Shown piece after piece: positions 1 to 6,988 of a stretch of 13,479 nucleotides of DNA. The notes under the pieces were generated by a model. It had not been told where the DNA came from. It saw only the letters and a program-made list of their open reading frames with translations, and did no database searches. Both the position numbers and the translations under genes were made by a program. How positions within the stretch are numbered: the first letter of the stretch is position 1; each line of letters begins with the position of its first letter. Source of the stretch: an uncultured Pseudobdellovibrionaceae bacterium (GTDB lineage Bacteria; Bdellovibrionota; Bdellovibrionia; Bdellovibrionales; Bdellovibrionaceae); NCBI GenBank assembly GCA_937900305.1, contig CALCCV010000425.1:1-13479 (forward strand). The letters run 5' to 3'.

Positions 1-1
1 T

Positions 2-250
2 ACAGCATCATCATATATGGTTCCAGAAATAATAGCCATAGATGAATCTAAACTTAAAGAATATTTAGAAGATGAAAAGCTATCATTCTATAAAAAATAT
101 ATAGAGGAGATATTAAGAGAAAAACCACATACATTATCAGAAAAGGAAGAGGAAATATTAGCCGCAGTTTCAGATTTAACATCAGTTCCAGAAAATGCTT
201 ATGATATGTTATCTTATGCTGATATGGATTTTCCAAAAATAGAAAATGAG
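2..250 (+). CDS. pepF: Oligoendopeptidase F, internal fragment (foreign sequence)
   Basis: The frame is open from base 2 and encodes TASSYMVPEI, then KLKEYLEDEKLSFYKKYIEE, KPHTLSEKEEEILA, SVPENAYDMLSYADMDFP. I recognise this as the N-terminal helical region of M3-family oligoendopeptidase F, a cytosolic zinc peptidase that cleaves short peptides, roughly residues 100-180 of a protein of about 600. The ATG at 17 is an internal Met, since PepF homology already covers the residues before it. The HEXxH zinc site lies far downstream and is absent. GC is about 28 % over 1-240 and codons are A/T-ending (ata, tta, aga), typical of low-GC Firmicutes and unlike the rest of the window. Homology stops near 250, just before an A8 run at 251-258, where coiled-coil sequence begins. 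I infer a chimeric assembly or library join. Family assignment is by recognition, not by a search. Confidence 0.75.
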
Positions 251-3019
251 AAAAAAAATCTTCTCCAGTGGCGAGAGGATAATAAAGCCAATTTGCAAAA
301 AGAATTGCAACTCATGCTGGACGAAGCTGAGCTGAAAGCTAAAAACTTAGCAGCTGAAGCCGAACTGGTGGCGCAACAGAAGGTCACTGAAGCGGAAATC
401 CGAGCCCAAACTTTGGCCTCGGTCGCAAGCGAGGACATTCGCCGTTCGAAAGAGCGCTACGAAGCCAAAGCTCAAAACGAACGGGCTCGGCAGATGGAAG
501 ATCTGAAAACTCTCAAAGAGGACGCTCGAAAAGCGGCTGAACTGGAAAGAGAAAAAATTCTGGCTGAAGCAACGACCCAGTTTGCAATTGCCAAGCAGGA
601 CGCCGAGGACCGTGCCAGGATCTTTTCGAGAGATGCTGAGGAATTGCACCAAAGAGCTGAGCAGGAGAAGCGCGAAACTGAAGAGTTTTGCACGCGCGAG
701 CGCGAGTCAGCCGTCGAAACGGCTCGAAAACTGAAAGGGGAAGCCGAAGAACAACTGAACTTGGCCCATAAAAAATTGGCATTAGCTGAAGAGCAGGGGC
801 GCGAAATTGCGCGAAAGGCTCAAGAGCATTTGAGCGACGTCAATTCACAGATTGAACAACGACAGAAGGCATCTGACCGCGAAATTCAAGAAAAGGCGGT
901 CGCATTTTTGAAAGCCGAAGAAGCGCGGGCCTTGAAGCTGGCGGAGGAAGCCAAATTAAATGCCGAAGCGATGATTTTTGAAGCCAAAAAGTCGGCGAGG
1001 CAGATCGAGTCTGAGGCATTGAGTTTAGCCTATGATCAGCGTCGCAAGGCAGAAAAAGAGTCTCTCGAGGTTCAGCAGCAGGCCCGCAAGCAGGCACAGG
1101 GGCACCTTCAACAGGCGAAAGTGCTGGCCCAGGAAAAAGTTCGTGAAGCCGACGATGAAGCAAAGTTGATACGTGAGCAGGGGCAGCGCGATAGTCAAGA
1201 AATCATCGAAATCGCGAAGCGATCTGCCGCTCGCGAAAAAGAAAGTATGCTATTACAGATTCGCCAGGAAGTAGAAACCATTCGGATTTCAGCCGAGGCA
1301 GAGGCCGAAGCAAAAAAGAAAATTGCGCTTTCAAAGATCGAAAAGGATCGCAACGAAACTGAAAAACTTCGCCTTGAAGCCGAGACACATTTGCAAACGG
1401 TTCAACGGGAATCTGAAATTCTTGTGAGCGACTCTCGTCAGATTGCTGATCGCATCTCAAAAAAGGCCGAAGCCATGGCAGAGGATTGGCTTGGTTCTGC
1501 GAAACGCGAAAGTGACGGTTTGATTGCCCAGGGTAAAGAGTTGAAACGAACGATGATTTTAGAGGCGGAATCTCAAGCGAAAGATCGAGTGCGTGACGCG
1601 GCCAAAAAAGCCGAAGGGCTGCATGCCAGTGCCATGGCCAAAGTGGCTGATGAAACCAAAGCGCGAGTCGATCGGGCCGAAGCTGAAGTTGCAGATTTGA
1701 AGTCTGTGAAAGAAAAGCTTGCGGGCGAATGCCTGCGGATTCAAGAGCAAACTGACGAGCTCGAAACCAAATTGGCTTCGTTGCGTCTTGCCGTGTCGGA
1801 ATGTGAAAGCCATCTTTCAGTTTTGAAAGCTGAAATTGAAGCCCTCAACCAAGAAGCTACAAAAAACAAATTGGTCCATGAAGAGCGAATTGAGGAGATG
1901 GCCAAGGCGAGCGCTGGAGTTTTGAGATTGAGAAAAGAATTGGACGATCTGCGGGAGGAGCGCGAAACAGCTTTCAATGACCGGGCTCGGCTGTTGCAGG
2001 ATGTGGCCACTTTGCAAAGAGATCGCAATCATCTGAAAGAAAATACTGAAAAAGATATTTCGACGCTCAAAGAGAATTTGAGGTCAGAACTTGAAAATTT
2101 GCGGACCCAGGAAGAAAAGTCCATCAAAGACAAGAAGATTGAGGAACTCAAGATCATCAATGCGATGAGGGCCGAGGCGGACCAGCACTTGAATCTTCAC
2201 CGCGAAGCGCTCGCTCGGCAAGTGAGTGTGGGAATTCAGGGACACATTTTAAATTTGATCAATCGGCATCCAAATCATGAAGAGCTGGGGCAAAAGATTT
2301 TGCAGGCATTTGAAAAGCCAATATTGAATGTGATCGAAGAAGAGCTTTTCAAAGTGACGCTCCAGGCAGATCAGAATATGTCGCAAGACGTAGGCTTCAA
2401 TACTCCGAAACTGCAGGGCCGGATGAAAATGGTTGGCGGAGCTGTCGCGGTCGGGCTTTCCCTTTGCATGATGGCCCCTCAGTCGCGGCGAGCGGTCTTT
2501 TCTTTTTTTAGAGGTGGGACGGACGAAGCCGTTCAAAGTTTTTCACAAAATTTGGAAGCCGAGAGAGCGCGAAGATTTAGACCTGCAAAAGACACTCAAT
2601 GGCGAGATTCCTATGCCGATGCCACCCTTTATACGGAGGGTTTTGTGAATTTAAAGCTTTCTGCGGATCTTCAAGAGATTTGGATTCGAAAATTGCAGGA
2701 CTATATGTTAACCAAGCTGCGAGTTCCGGAAGAAAGATCTATCAAACTTTTCTCGCTCGAAGCGGCACTCGTTTCAAAACTAAAAGAACATGCCGATCAA
2801 ATTCATCCGGAAGCGGTTGCGGCCTCCATTGCGAAGATGAAAGAACTTGAGGCCACCACTGTTAAAGAAATGGTGGGATTAATTGGCGGTGAAAAAAATT
2901 TCGCAGCTTTTCAAAAACTGTCGAGAGATTTTTATTACAATGACTTTCAATCTCGCTCTCCAGCAAATTCACAAGTGAATCCTGTCGGCAAAAGTCCGGT
3001 AGAGTCTCCAACCAAGTAA
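251..3019 (+). CDS. Large Ala/Glu-rich coiled-coil protein with a C-proximal membrane segment, N-terminus missing
   Basis: About 922 residues remain. The true N-terminus is lost at the join near 251, so no start can be given. From about 300 to 1700 the protein is almost pure coiled coil rich in Ala, Glu, Lys and Arg. It opens with three clear 11-residue units (EAELKAKNLAA, EAELVAQQKVT, EAEIRAQTLAS; 323-421), a hendecad pattern as in ATP synthase b-type stalks. From about 1680 to 2200 it becomes more Leu-based, heptad-like coiled coil (LETKLASLRLAVSECESHL). A single hydrophobic stretch (MVGGAVAVGLSLCMMA, about 2429-2476) followed by basic residues suggests one membrane crossing or hairpin. A non-coiled C-terminal region of about 175 residues follows and ends in a Ser/Pro-rich tail. 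Function is not recognised; a membrane-linked structural or polarity scaffold is one possibility. No clear terminator follows. Confidence 0.75.
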   Translation, partial: KKNLLQWREDNKANLQKELQLMLDEAELKAKNLAAEAELVAQQKVTEAEIRAQTLASVASEDIRRSKERYEAKAQNERARQMEDLKTLKEDARKAAELEREKILAEATTQFAIAKQDAEDRARIFSRDAEELHQRAEQEKRETEEFCTRERESAVETARKLKGEAEEQLNLAHKKLALAEEQGREIARKAQEHLSDVNSQIEQRQKASDREIQEKAVAFLKAEEARALKLAEEAKLNAEAMIFEAKKSARQIESEALSLAYDQRRKAEKESLEVQQQARKQAQGHLQQAKVLAQEKVREADDEAKLIREQGQRDSQEIIEIAKRSAAREKESMLLQIRQEVETIRISAEAEAEAKKKIALSKIEKDRNETEKLRLEAETHLQTVQRESEILVSDSRQIADRISKKAEAMAEDWLGSAKRESDGLIAQGKELKRTMILEAESQAKDRVRDAAKKAEGLHASAMAKVADETKARVDRAEAEVADLKSVKEKLAGECLRIQEQTDELETKLASLRLAVSECESHLSVLKAEIEALNQEATKNKLVHEERIEEMAKASAGVLRLRKELDDLREERETAFNDRARLLQDVATLQRDRNHLKENTEKDISTLKENLRSELENLRTQEEKSIKDKKIEELKIINAMRAEADQHLNLHREALARQVSVGIQGHILNLINRHPNHEELGQKILQAFEKPILNVIEEELFKVTLQADQNMSQDVGFNTPKLQGRMKMVGGAVAVGLSLCMMAPQSRRAVFSFFRGGTDEAVQSFSQNLEAERARRFRPAKDTQWRDSYADATLYTEGFVNLKLSADLQEIWIRKLQDYMLTKLRVPEERSIKLFSLEAALVSKLKEHADQIHPEAVAASIAKMKELEATTVKEMVGLIGGEKNFAAFQKLSRDFYYNDFQSRSPANSQVNPVGKSPVESPTK

Positions 3020-3094
3020 GGGTTTCGGTCCTATTTATCTTTGTCTATTCTTTTGACGATTGTCTGCGAAGTTCTAATCTCGGGTGCGTTCAAT

Positions 3095-3108
3095 TTGGTG
3101 ATCACCAA
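3095..3108. promoter_or_regulatory. 14-bp perfect palindrome upstream of the lipoprotein gene
   Basis: TTGGTGATCACCAA reads the same on both strands and lies 110 bp before the lipoprotein start in the 198-bp gap. It has the size and symmetry of a dimeric repressor site, but no regulator is identified and no good promoter could be placed next to it. It could also be chance. Confidence 0.3.
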
Positions 3109-3217
3109 CCCAATTGTGAGTTCGGGGGAAGTCATTTTTTATTTTCTCGACTCAGAATGAGACCGCACCTTTTTCTCTCGCATAGCGATGCTAGACTAAA
3201 GCCAGGGGGACTTTGTT

Positions 3218-3967
3218 ATGGGTCGAACACTTGTTTTTCTAGCGGTCTTTAGCTTGGCGGCTTGCTCAAAGGTCAATGTTGAAGACAGAGACTCTGGCAC
3301 ATCAAATCGTCTCGGCGCCATCAATACCAACCAAAGCGACTTTGAAAATACCTTTGAGACCGTTGCTGATAAATGCAAGGGTGCGCAGCTCGAAGAGCAG
3401 CCGGTGACATTGGATTTTCCCGAACAGCTTGTGAAAGATCCATTTTCTCTGCCTGGCAATGGACCAGCCCGAAATGAATATTTTATGTCGCGCTTGGAGC
3501 AGATTCAAGAAGTGGTGATTCCTCAGCTGGGCACCGTCTGTGGATTGGAATTGTCGGTCACAACAGCGAGCAATAAGTTTCAGTATGATGACCACTTTCT
3601 GTTTTTGCTAGATAACACACCGATTGCTTATTCATACGAATTTGGATCTTTATTGGCAAAAGGGCCATTTGGCTTGGAGTTTGACTGGGAAAAGATCCAT
3701 GGTCAGTTTTGGGATCCCAAAAAAGAAGGTGTTTTTTGCTTAGGTCAAAATGAAGGGATGAGTCAATGCTCGTGGCCGCACACCGATGTTGAGGGCAAGG
3801 TGAATCTCACGTTTTCAAATGAATTGATTCAAAAAGTTTTTGCGCTCCGAGGCGCTTCTAATAAAAATCCAATTCGGTTTCGTTTTGTTGCCGTTGGTGA
3901 CAACGATCAATATGACAGTTGGCATACAGCACTGCAAATGAAAGCAAAGCTCTTACTAGCTCGTTGA
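3218..3967 (+). CDS. Predicted lipoprotein of unknown function
   Basis: A 249-residue protein with a short lipoprotein signal: MGRTLVFLAVFSLAAC, one Arg, a hydrophobic core and the lipobox L13-A14-A15-C16. Signal peptidase II would cut before C16, and Ser at +2 points to the outer membrane by the E. coli rule. The start is the ATG at 3218, preceded by AGGGGGA at 3204-3210 with good spacing. The mature part begins with a polar linker, then a mixed domain with four more cysteines (C53, C108, C174, C184) that could form disulfides in the periplasm. The C-terminal half has beta-like stretches (VNLTFSNEL, IRFRFVAVGDND). I do not recognise the family. It appears to be a single-gene unit between two unrelated genes. 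Confidence 0.8.
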   Translation: MGRTLVFLAVFSLAACSKVNVEDRDSGTSNRLGAINTNQSDFENTFETVADKCKGAQLEEQPVTLDFPEQLVKDPFSLPGNGPARNEYFMSRLEQIQEVVIPQLGTVCGLELSVTTASNKFQYDDHFLFLLDNTPIAYSYEFGSLLAKGPFGLEFDWEKIHGQFWDPKKEGVFCLGQNEGMSQCSWPHTDVEGKVNLTFSNELIQKVFALRGASNKNPIRFRFVAVGDNDQYDSWHTALQMKAKLLLAR

Positions 3968-3985
3968 TAAAAATCGGACCGTCAG

Positions 3986-4011
3986 CTTGACAGTCCTTTG
4001 CCTCACTCCAT
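3986..4011 (+). promoter_or_regulatory. Possible heat-shock (RpoH/sigma32-like) promoter for hsp20
   Basis: CTTGACA (3986-3992), a 13-nt spacer and CTCCAT (4006-4011) match the sigma32 pattern CTTGAAA-N13-15-CCCCAT at 6 of 7 and 5 of 6 positions. The start point would fall near 4020, giving a leader of about 45 nt before Hsp20. A sigma70 -10 at the right distance from TTGACA is not convincing, which favours the heat-shock reading. Confidence 0.4.
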
Positions 4012-4066
4012 CCTTAATGTGCGAGAGTGATCCATTCATTCTCCTACATTTTAATGGAGGTTTCAG

Positions 4067-4660
4067 ATGAAGCAGTTTGTATTTCGCGATCCGTTTTTCC
4101 GCACAGATCGTCAAGTTTGGGATTTGTTTGAGAAAATGCTGGGCGAGTTTGAAGATCGATCGGCCCCGTCCCGAGCGACTCCGGTTTCTAAAAATTTTAC
4201 CGGTGGAGATCGACAGTTTGTTCCTCAAATGGACATTGAAGAAAAAGAAGGTTTGTATTTGATTTCAGTAGATCTACCCGGTGTGAAAGATGAGGATGTC
4301 GAAGTGCGTCTCGTGGATGGTCTGCTAAAAATTTCTGGCCGGCGCGAAAAAGAAGTGCACGGTGAGGGTAAGTATCTTGAACGACACTACGGTGAATTTT
4401 CTCGGTCTCTGACTTTGCCGACAGAAATCAAGGCCGACGGTATTGAGGCTCAATTTGAAAGTGGCGTCTTGAAGATCCTCTTGCCCAAACAAAAAGCTGA
4501 AGACTCTCGTGTGATCAAAGTTGCAAAAAAAGGAGAGGTTTTAGGGCTTTTGGATCGTTGGCTTGGCAAGGGTCATTCTATTGAAGAGACCAATTCACGC
4601 GGCGAAAAAAAGATTGAAAAGGGATCTGCCGATAAAGACAAAGGGGGATCGAGTCATTGA
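4067..4660 (+). CDS. Small heat shock protein, Hsp20/alpha-crystallin family
   Basis: A 197-residue ATP-independent holdase that would bind unfolding cytosolic proteins and pass them to refolding chaperones. The alpha-crystallin domain spans about residues 53-141: MDIEEKEGLYLISVDLPGV at the start, the inter-strand stretch LLKISGRREKE, and the diagnostic ESGVLKILLPK with G133-V134-L135. A C-terminal I-x-I motif (I150-K-V152) that would dock between dimers is present. The N-terminal arm is aromatic-rich (FVFRDPFFRTDRQVWDLFEKM), as is typical. It is longer than the usual 140-160 residues because of a polar tail of about 45 residues after the I-x-I motif, ending in Gly/Ser/Lys-rich sequence. The ATG at 4067 follows TGGAGG (4055-4060). 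It appears monocistronic, with a strong hairpin after it. Confidence 0.93.
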   Translation: MKQFVFRDPFFRTDRQVWDLFEKMLGEFEDRSAPSRATPVSKNFTGGDRQFVPQMDIEEKEGLYLISVDLPGVKDEDVEVRLVDGLLKISGRREKEVHGEGKYLERHYGEFSRSLTLPTEIKADGIEAQFESGVLKILLPKQKAEDSRVIKVAKKGEVLGLLDRWLGKGHSIEETNSRGEKKIEKGSADKDKGGSSH

Positions 4661-4687
4661 ATCAATTAGTAAATTGATTTCAATCGA

Positions 4688-4716
4688 ACGAAAGGCGCAG
4701 CCACTGCGCCTTTCGT
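4688..4716 (+). terminator. Strong hairpin, likely terminator of hsp20
   Basis: ACGAAAGGCGCAG (4688-4700) and CTGCGCCTTTCGT (4704-4716) form a perfect 13-bp stem with a 3-nt CCA loop, 28 bp after the hsp20 stop. The A-rich left foot and T-rich right foot mean it could work on either strand. There is no long T run after it, so its efficiency as an intrinsic terminator is uncertain. Confidence 0.7.
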
Positions 4717-4779
4717 GTATCTAGTCTCTTCGCTTGATGTGTGCTGCTGGTGGAGAGTTCGGAAAATCTTTAGAAAACG

Positions 4780-6045
4780 ATGAGCGAATTTTTCGATGGA
4801 CAGGCCGTCAATTCTGCTTTTGAATGCGCTATGGCAGGTGTTCTGTTTCGAAATTTGCGTCATCTCACACCCCCATTTGGGCCGGGAGACATTGATCTTT
4901 TTGGTGAAAGAGGGCGTTCGCCAATTGAGGCGATTTGGGTTGAGAAGGGGCAAATTCGCTGGATCGGTCCCGATCGAAAAATTCCAAAAGAATGCCGCGT
5001 TCTGCGAGAGATCAGTTTGGAAGGACGTACCGTTCTTCCAGGGTTCGTGGAGTGCCACACACACACCGTTTTTGCAGGTTCGCGATCGCAAGAATTTTCG
5101 TGGCGTTTAGCTGGTCAACCCTACACCGAAATTTATAAAAAAGGTGGTGGGATTTTGTCGACGGTGAGAGCCGTTCGTGCGGCTTCGCTGGGCCAACTGG
5201 CGGCGTCGGCACAAAAATCCGTTGACGGATTTGTTCGGCAAGGAGTCACCACGCTCGAAATAAAATCAGGTTATGGTTTGGATGAAAAATCTGAACTTAA
5301 GCTATTGAAGGCCATCCAATCTTTGGCAGGACCTGAAATTGTGTCTACCTATTTGGGACTTCACGGACTGGCTCCAGAGTTTTCGACGACCGATGAGTAC
5401 GTCGATCATGTCATCGCTTCGACTTTGCCAAAATTAAAAAAAACTGGCTTAGCTAAGCGCTGCGATATTTATATTGAAAAAGGTTTTTTTTCCCTTGAAC
5501 AGGGTGAGCGCTTTTTGCGTGCCTGCCATGCTTTAGATTTAGCAGTGGTGATTCATGCCGACCAGATTCATCGAACCGGCGCGACCAGCTTAGGGGCTCG
5601 TCTGTCTGCGATGTCTTGCGATCATGTGATTCATGTCAATGACGAGGACATTCGTTGTCTCGCTGCCAGTTCCACCGTTGCGGTTCTTTTGCCGATGGCC
5701 GATTTGTACATGAAGTGTGCCTATCCGCCAGCCCGCAAGATGCTGGATGCGGGTGTGCGGGTGGCGCTCGCCACGGATTTCAATCCGGGAACATGTCCCA
5801 GTCAGGATCTCAGTTTAGTGGGGCTGCTGGCGCGCTTGGAGATGAAAATGACACTGGAGGAAGTGATCGAAGCCTATACGATGGGCGCTGCGCATGCGCT
5901 GGGTCTGGAGGCGCGCAAGGGCCAGCTTAAAGTGGGATTTGATGCCGACTTCGTTGTCTTAGAAGGAAATCCATCAGAGCTTTTCTACTCTGCCGGTCGC
6001 ATGCCCGTCTACCGAGTCTATCGCGGTGGAGTTCAACTGGGGTAA
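4780..6045 (+). CDS. hutI: Imidazolonepropionase (histidine degradation)
   Basis: A 421-residue amidohydrolase that hydrolyses 4-imidazolone-5-propanoate to N-formimino-L-glutamate, the third step of the Hut pathway. Family motifs appear in order: LPGFVECHTHTVFAGSR with metal ligands H93 and H95, GGGILSTVRAVR, TTLEIKSGYGL, CDIYIEKGFFS, VVIHADQ with H259, SCDH, and VALATDFNPG with D333. The metal-binding and substrate-binding positions look intact. Homology begins near residue 21 (VLFRNLRHL), so the first 20 residues are an extension. The ATG at 4780 has no good ribosome site (only GGAGAG about 25 nt away) and a TAG at 4771 blocks any earlier start. Met18 at 4831 is an alternative start, also without a clear ribosome site. 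No hutH, hutU or hutG gene is adjacent, so the pathway would depend on genes elsewhere. Confidence 0.95.
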   Translation: MSEFFDGQAVNSAFECAMAGVLFRNLRHLTPPFGPGDIDLFGERGRSPIEAIWVEKGQIRWIGPDRKIPKECRVLREISLEGRTVLPGFVECHTHTVFAGSRSQEFSWRLAGQPYTEIYKKGGGILSTVRAVRAASLGQLAASAQKSVDGFVRQGVTTLEIKSGYGLDEKSELKLLKAIQSLAGPEIVSTYLGLHGLAPEFSTTDEYVDHVIASTLPKLKKTGLAKRCDIYIEKGFFSLEQGERFLRACHALDLAVVIHADQIHRTGATSLGARLSAMSCDHVIHVNDEDIRCLAASSTVAVLLPMADLYMKCAYPPARKMLDAGVRVALATDFNPGTCPSQDLSLVGLLARLEMKMTLEEVIEAYTMGAAHALGLEARKGQLKVGFDADFVVLEGNPSELFYSAGRMPVYRVYRGGVQLG

Positions 6046-6219
6046 GTCGACATTGGCTGTTGGTCCAGGTCTTTCGTTAAACACAACAAAAACCATTCTT
6101 TTCAAAAGTATTCCTTGAACTGAGGAATTTCTTCTAAATAGTCTATGTCTATGAACGCAAGAATCGATCATTCGACGAAATTCTGGCAGGGAAGAAAGCA
6201 GGAAAGAAATGGGTGAATT

Positions 6220-6636
6220 TTGAAACAACATCGTTTCTACCACTCTTCATTCAATAGCGCGATTTTCGATGGACCAATGCGAATCTATTTTTCCCAAGTT
6301 TTCGAAGGGCAAGCCCTGAAAATTTACTTCTTAGCTCTGAAGTATCTCAAAAGTGAAATTCAATATCTGAAATCAAAAGTTCGCTCGCAGCAAGGTGCCA
6401 ATTCGATTTTGATTTTTGTTTATCCGGTGGTTAACGCTTTTGAAGATCTGGCAGGAATTCCGATGCCAGAAGAGCGCCAATGTCTTATTCGCGACGGCGA
6501 CCAAATTTGTTTTCTTTGCATGGCTGATCTTGGTGAAGCTTCCTTGATCGATGCTTTGTCTCAATTACGTCGGGATTTGCTGGATATGGAAGTCAGCGCG
6601 GAGGGACCTCATGGACAGGCTCAGGGATTGCTCTGA
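6220..6636 (+). CDS. Conserved-looking small protein of unknown function, upstream of a prepilin gene
   Basis: A 138-residue soluble protein with no signal peptide or membrane segment. I chose the TTG at 6220 because GGGTGA (6211-6216) precedes it closely. The ATG at 6277 (MRIYFSQVFEGQ), giving 119 residues, is the alternative but has only a weak ribosome site. Visible parts are a basic helix (KIYFLALKYLKSEIQYLKSK), a hydrophobic strand (NSILIFVYPVV), a Cys pair around RQCLIRDGDQICFLC, and an acidic helix (LIDALSQLRRDLLDMEV). The family is not recognised. Its last 26 bases overlap the start of the Flp-like prepilin gene, so the two are probably translated together, and a role linked to that pilin is a reasonable but unproven guess. 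Confidence 0.6.
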   Translation: MKQHRFYHSSFNSAIFDGPMRIYFSQVFEGQALKIYFLALKYLKSEIQYLKSKVRSQQGANSILIFVYPVVNAFEDLAGIPMPEERQCLIRDGDQICFLCMADLGEASLIDALSQLRRDLLDMEVSAEGPHGQAQGLL

Positions 6637-6910
6637 TTTTTCGCGTCTGGTTGCTGTTTCGCTTCGTGAATTCCAGGGGCCAAATGGTCCCCGCAATAAA
6701 AATGGTCAAATCGTTGTTGAATATGTTCTCTTGCTGGGCGTGGTGGTTTCGTTAGCGTTTTTTGCGACGAAACAACTGGTCAGCCGAAGCGCAGATGAAC
6801 CGGGCATGATCACTCAAAAGTGGTGCAAAATTTTGGAAGGCATTGGTCAAGATCAGCCTGAAGAAAAAAACAATCCCGGAGCCGGAGCTGCGGGATCGAT
6901 TTGTCCTTGA
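6611..6910 (+). CDS. Flp-like prepilin or related pseudopilin
   Basis: A 99-residue protein. After a polar, basic leader comes N31-G32-Q33-I-V-V-E37-Y38, followed by a hydrophobic helix (VLLLGVVVSLAFFA). This fits the Flp prepilin rule G|xxxxEY, with Glu at +5 and Tyr at +6 after a predicted cut behind G32 by a TadV/PilD-type peptidase. The mature product would be 67 residues, within the Flp size range, with a Gly/Pro/Asn-rich tail and two cysteines (WCK, SICP). The ATG at 6611 is preferred: GGAGGG (6600-6605) lies 5 nt upstream, while the frame-open ATG at 6551 would add 20 residues inside the upstream gene. No other tad/flp genes (tadA, rcpA, tadB) are nearby, so it may be an orphan pilin or a minor pseudopilin of the TadE type. 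Confidence 0.65.
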   Translation: MDRLRDCSDFSRLVAVSLREFQGPNGPRNKNGQIVVEYVLLLGVVVSLAFFATKQLVSRSADEPGMITQKWCKILEGIGQDQPEEKNNPGAGAAGSICP

Positions 6911-6938
6911 GTCCTTAAATTGGTATAGGAATTTGAGT

Positions 6939-6963
6939 CCTAACGTTTTGGACAAGCGTTAGG
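6939..6963. terminator. Hairpin between convergent genes
   Basis: CCTAACG (6939-6945) pairs with CGTTAGG (6957-6963) around an 11-nt loop, in the 67-bp gap between the convergent prepilin and DUF883-like genes. A T7 run on the plus strand (6987-6993) lies about 23 nt further on, too far for a textbook terminator. A shared bidirectional terminator is plausible from position alone. Confidence 0.4.
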
Positions 6964-6988
6964 CCAGTGATATTAGGTCAGTGATATT
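6961..6988. repeat. Tandem duplication of a 14-bp unit
   Basis: AGGCCAGTGATATT (6961-6974) is followed directly by AGGTCAGTGATATT (6975-6988), 13 of 14 identical. It overlaps the stop codon of the minus-strand DUF883-like gene and looks like a recent slippage duplication. Confidence 0.8.

Noticed and set aside
17..3019. A natural PepF to coiled-coil fusion protein of 1000 residues
   Set aside because: PepF homology begins before the ATG at 17 and stops abruptly at a GC and codon-use break at an A8 run. The contig's other end carries adapter, so artefact is the simpler explanation.
3053..3078. Promoter TTGACG with TCTAAT for the lipoprotein gene
   Set aside because: The spacer is only 14 nt, too short for a normal sigma70 promoter.
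4003..4030. HrcA-type CIRCE element upstream of hsp20
   Set aside because: Only CACTC and GAGTG are shared with CIRCE. The outer bases differ and the spacer is 16-18 nt, not 9.
6110..6128. Hairpin ATTCCT/AGGAAT as hutI terminator
   Set aside because: The stem is only 6 A/T-rich pairs with a 7-nt loop and has no T run, too weak to call.
6551..6610. Earlier start for the prepilin gene
   Set aside because: The added 20 residues (MLCLNYVGICWIWKS) lie inside the upstream gene and have no ribosome site, while the ATG at 6611 has GGAGGG.
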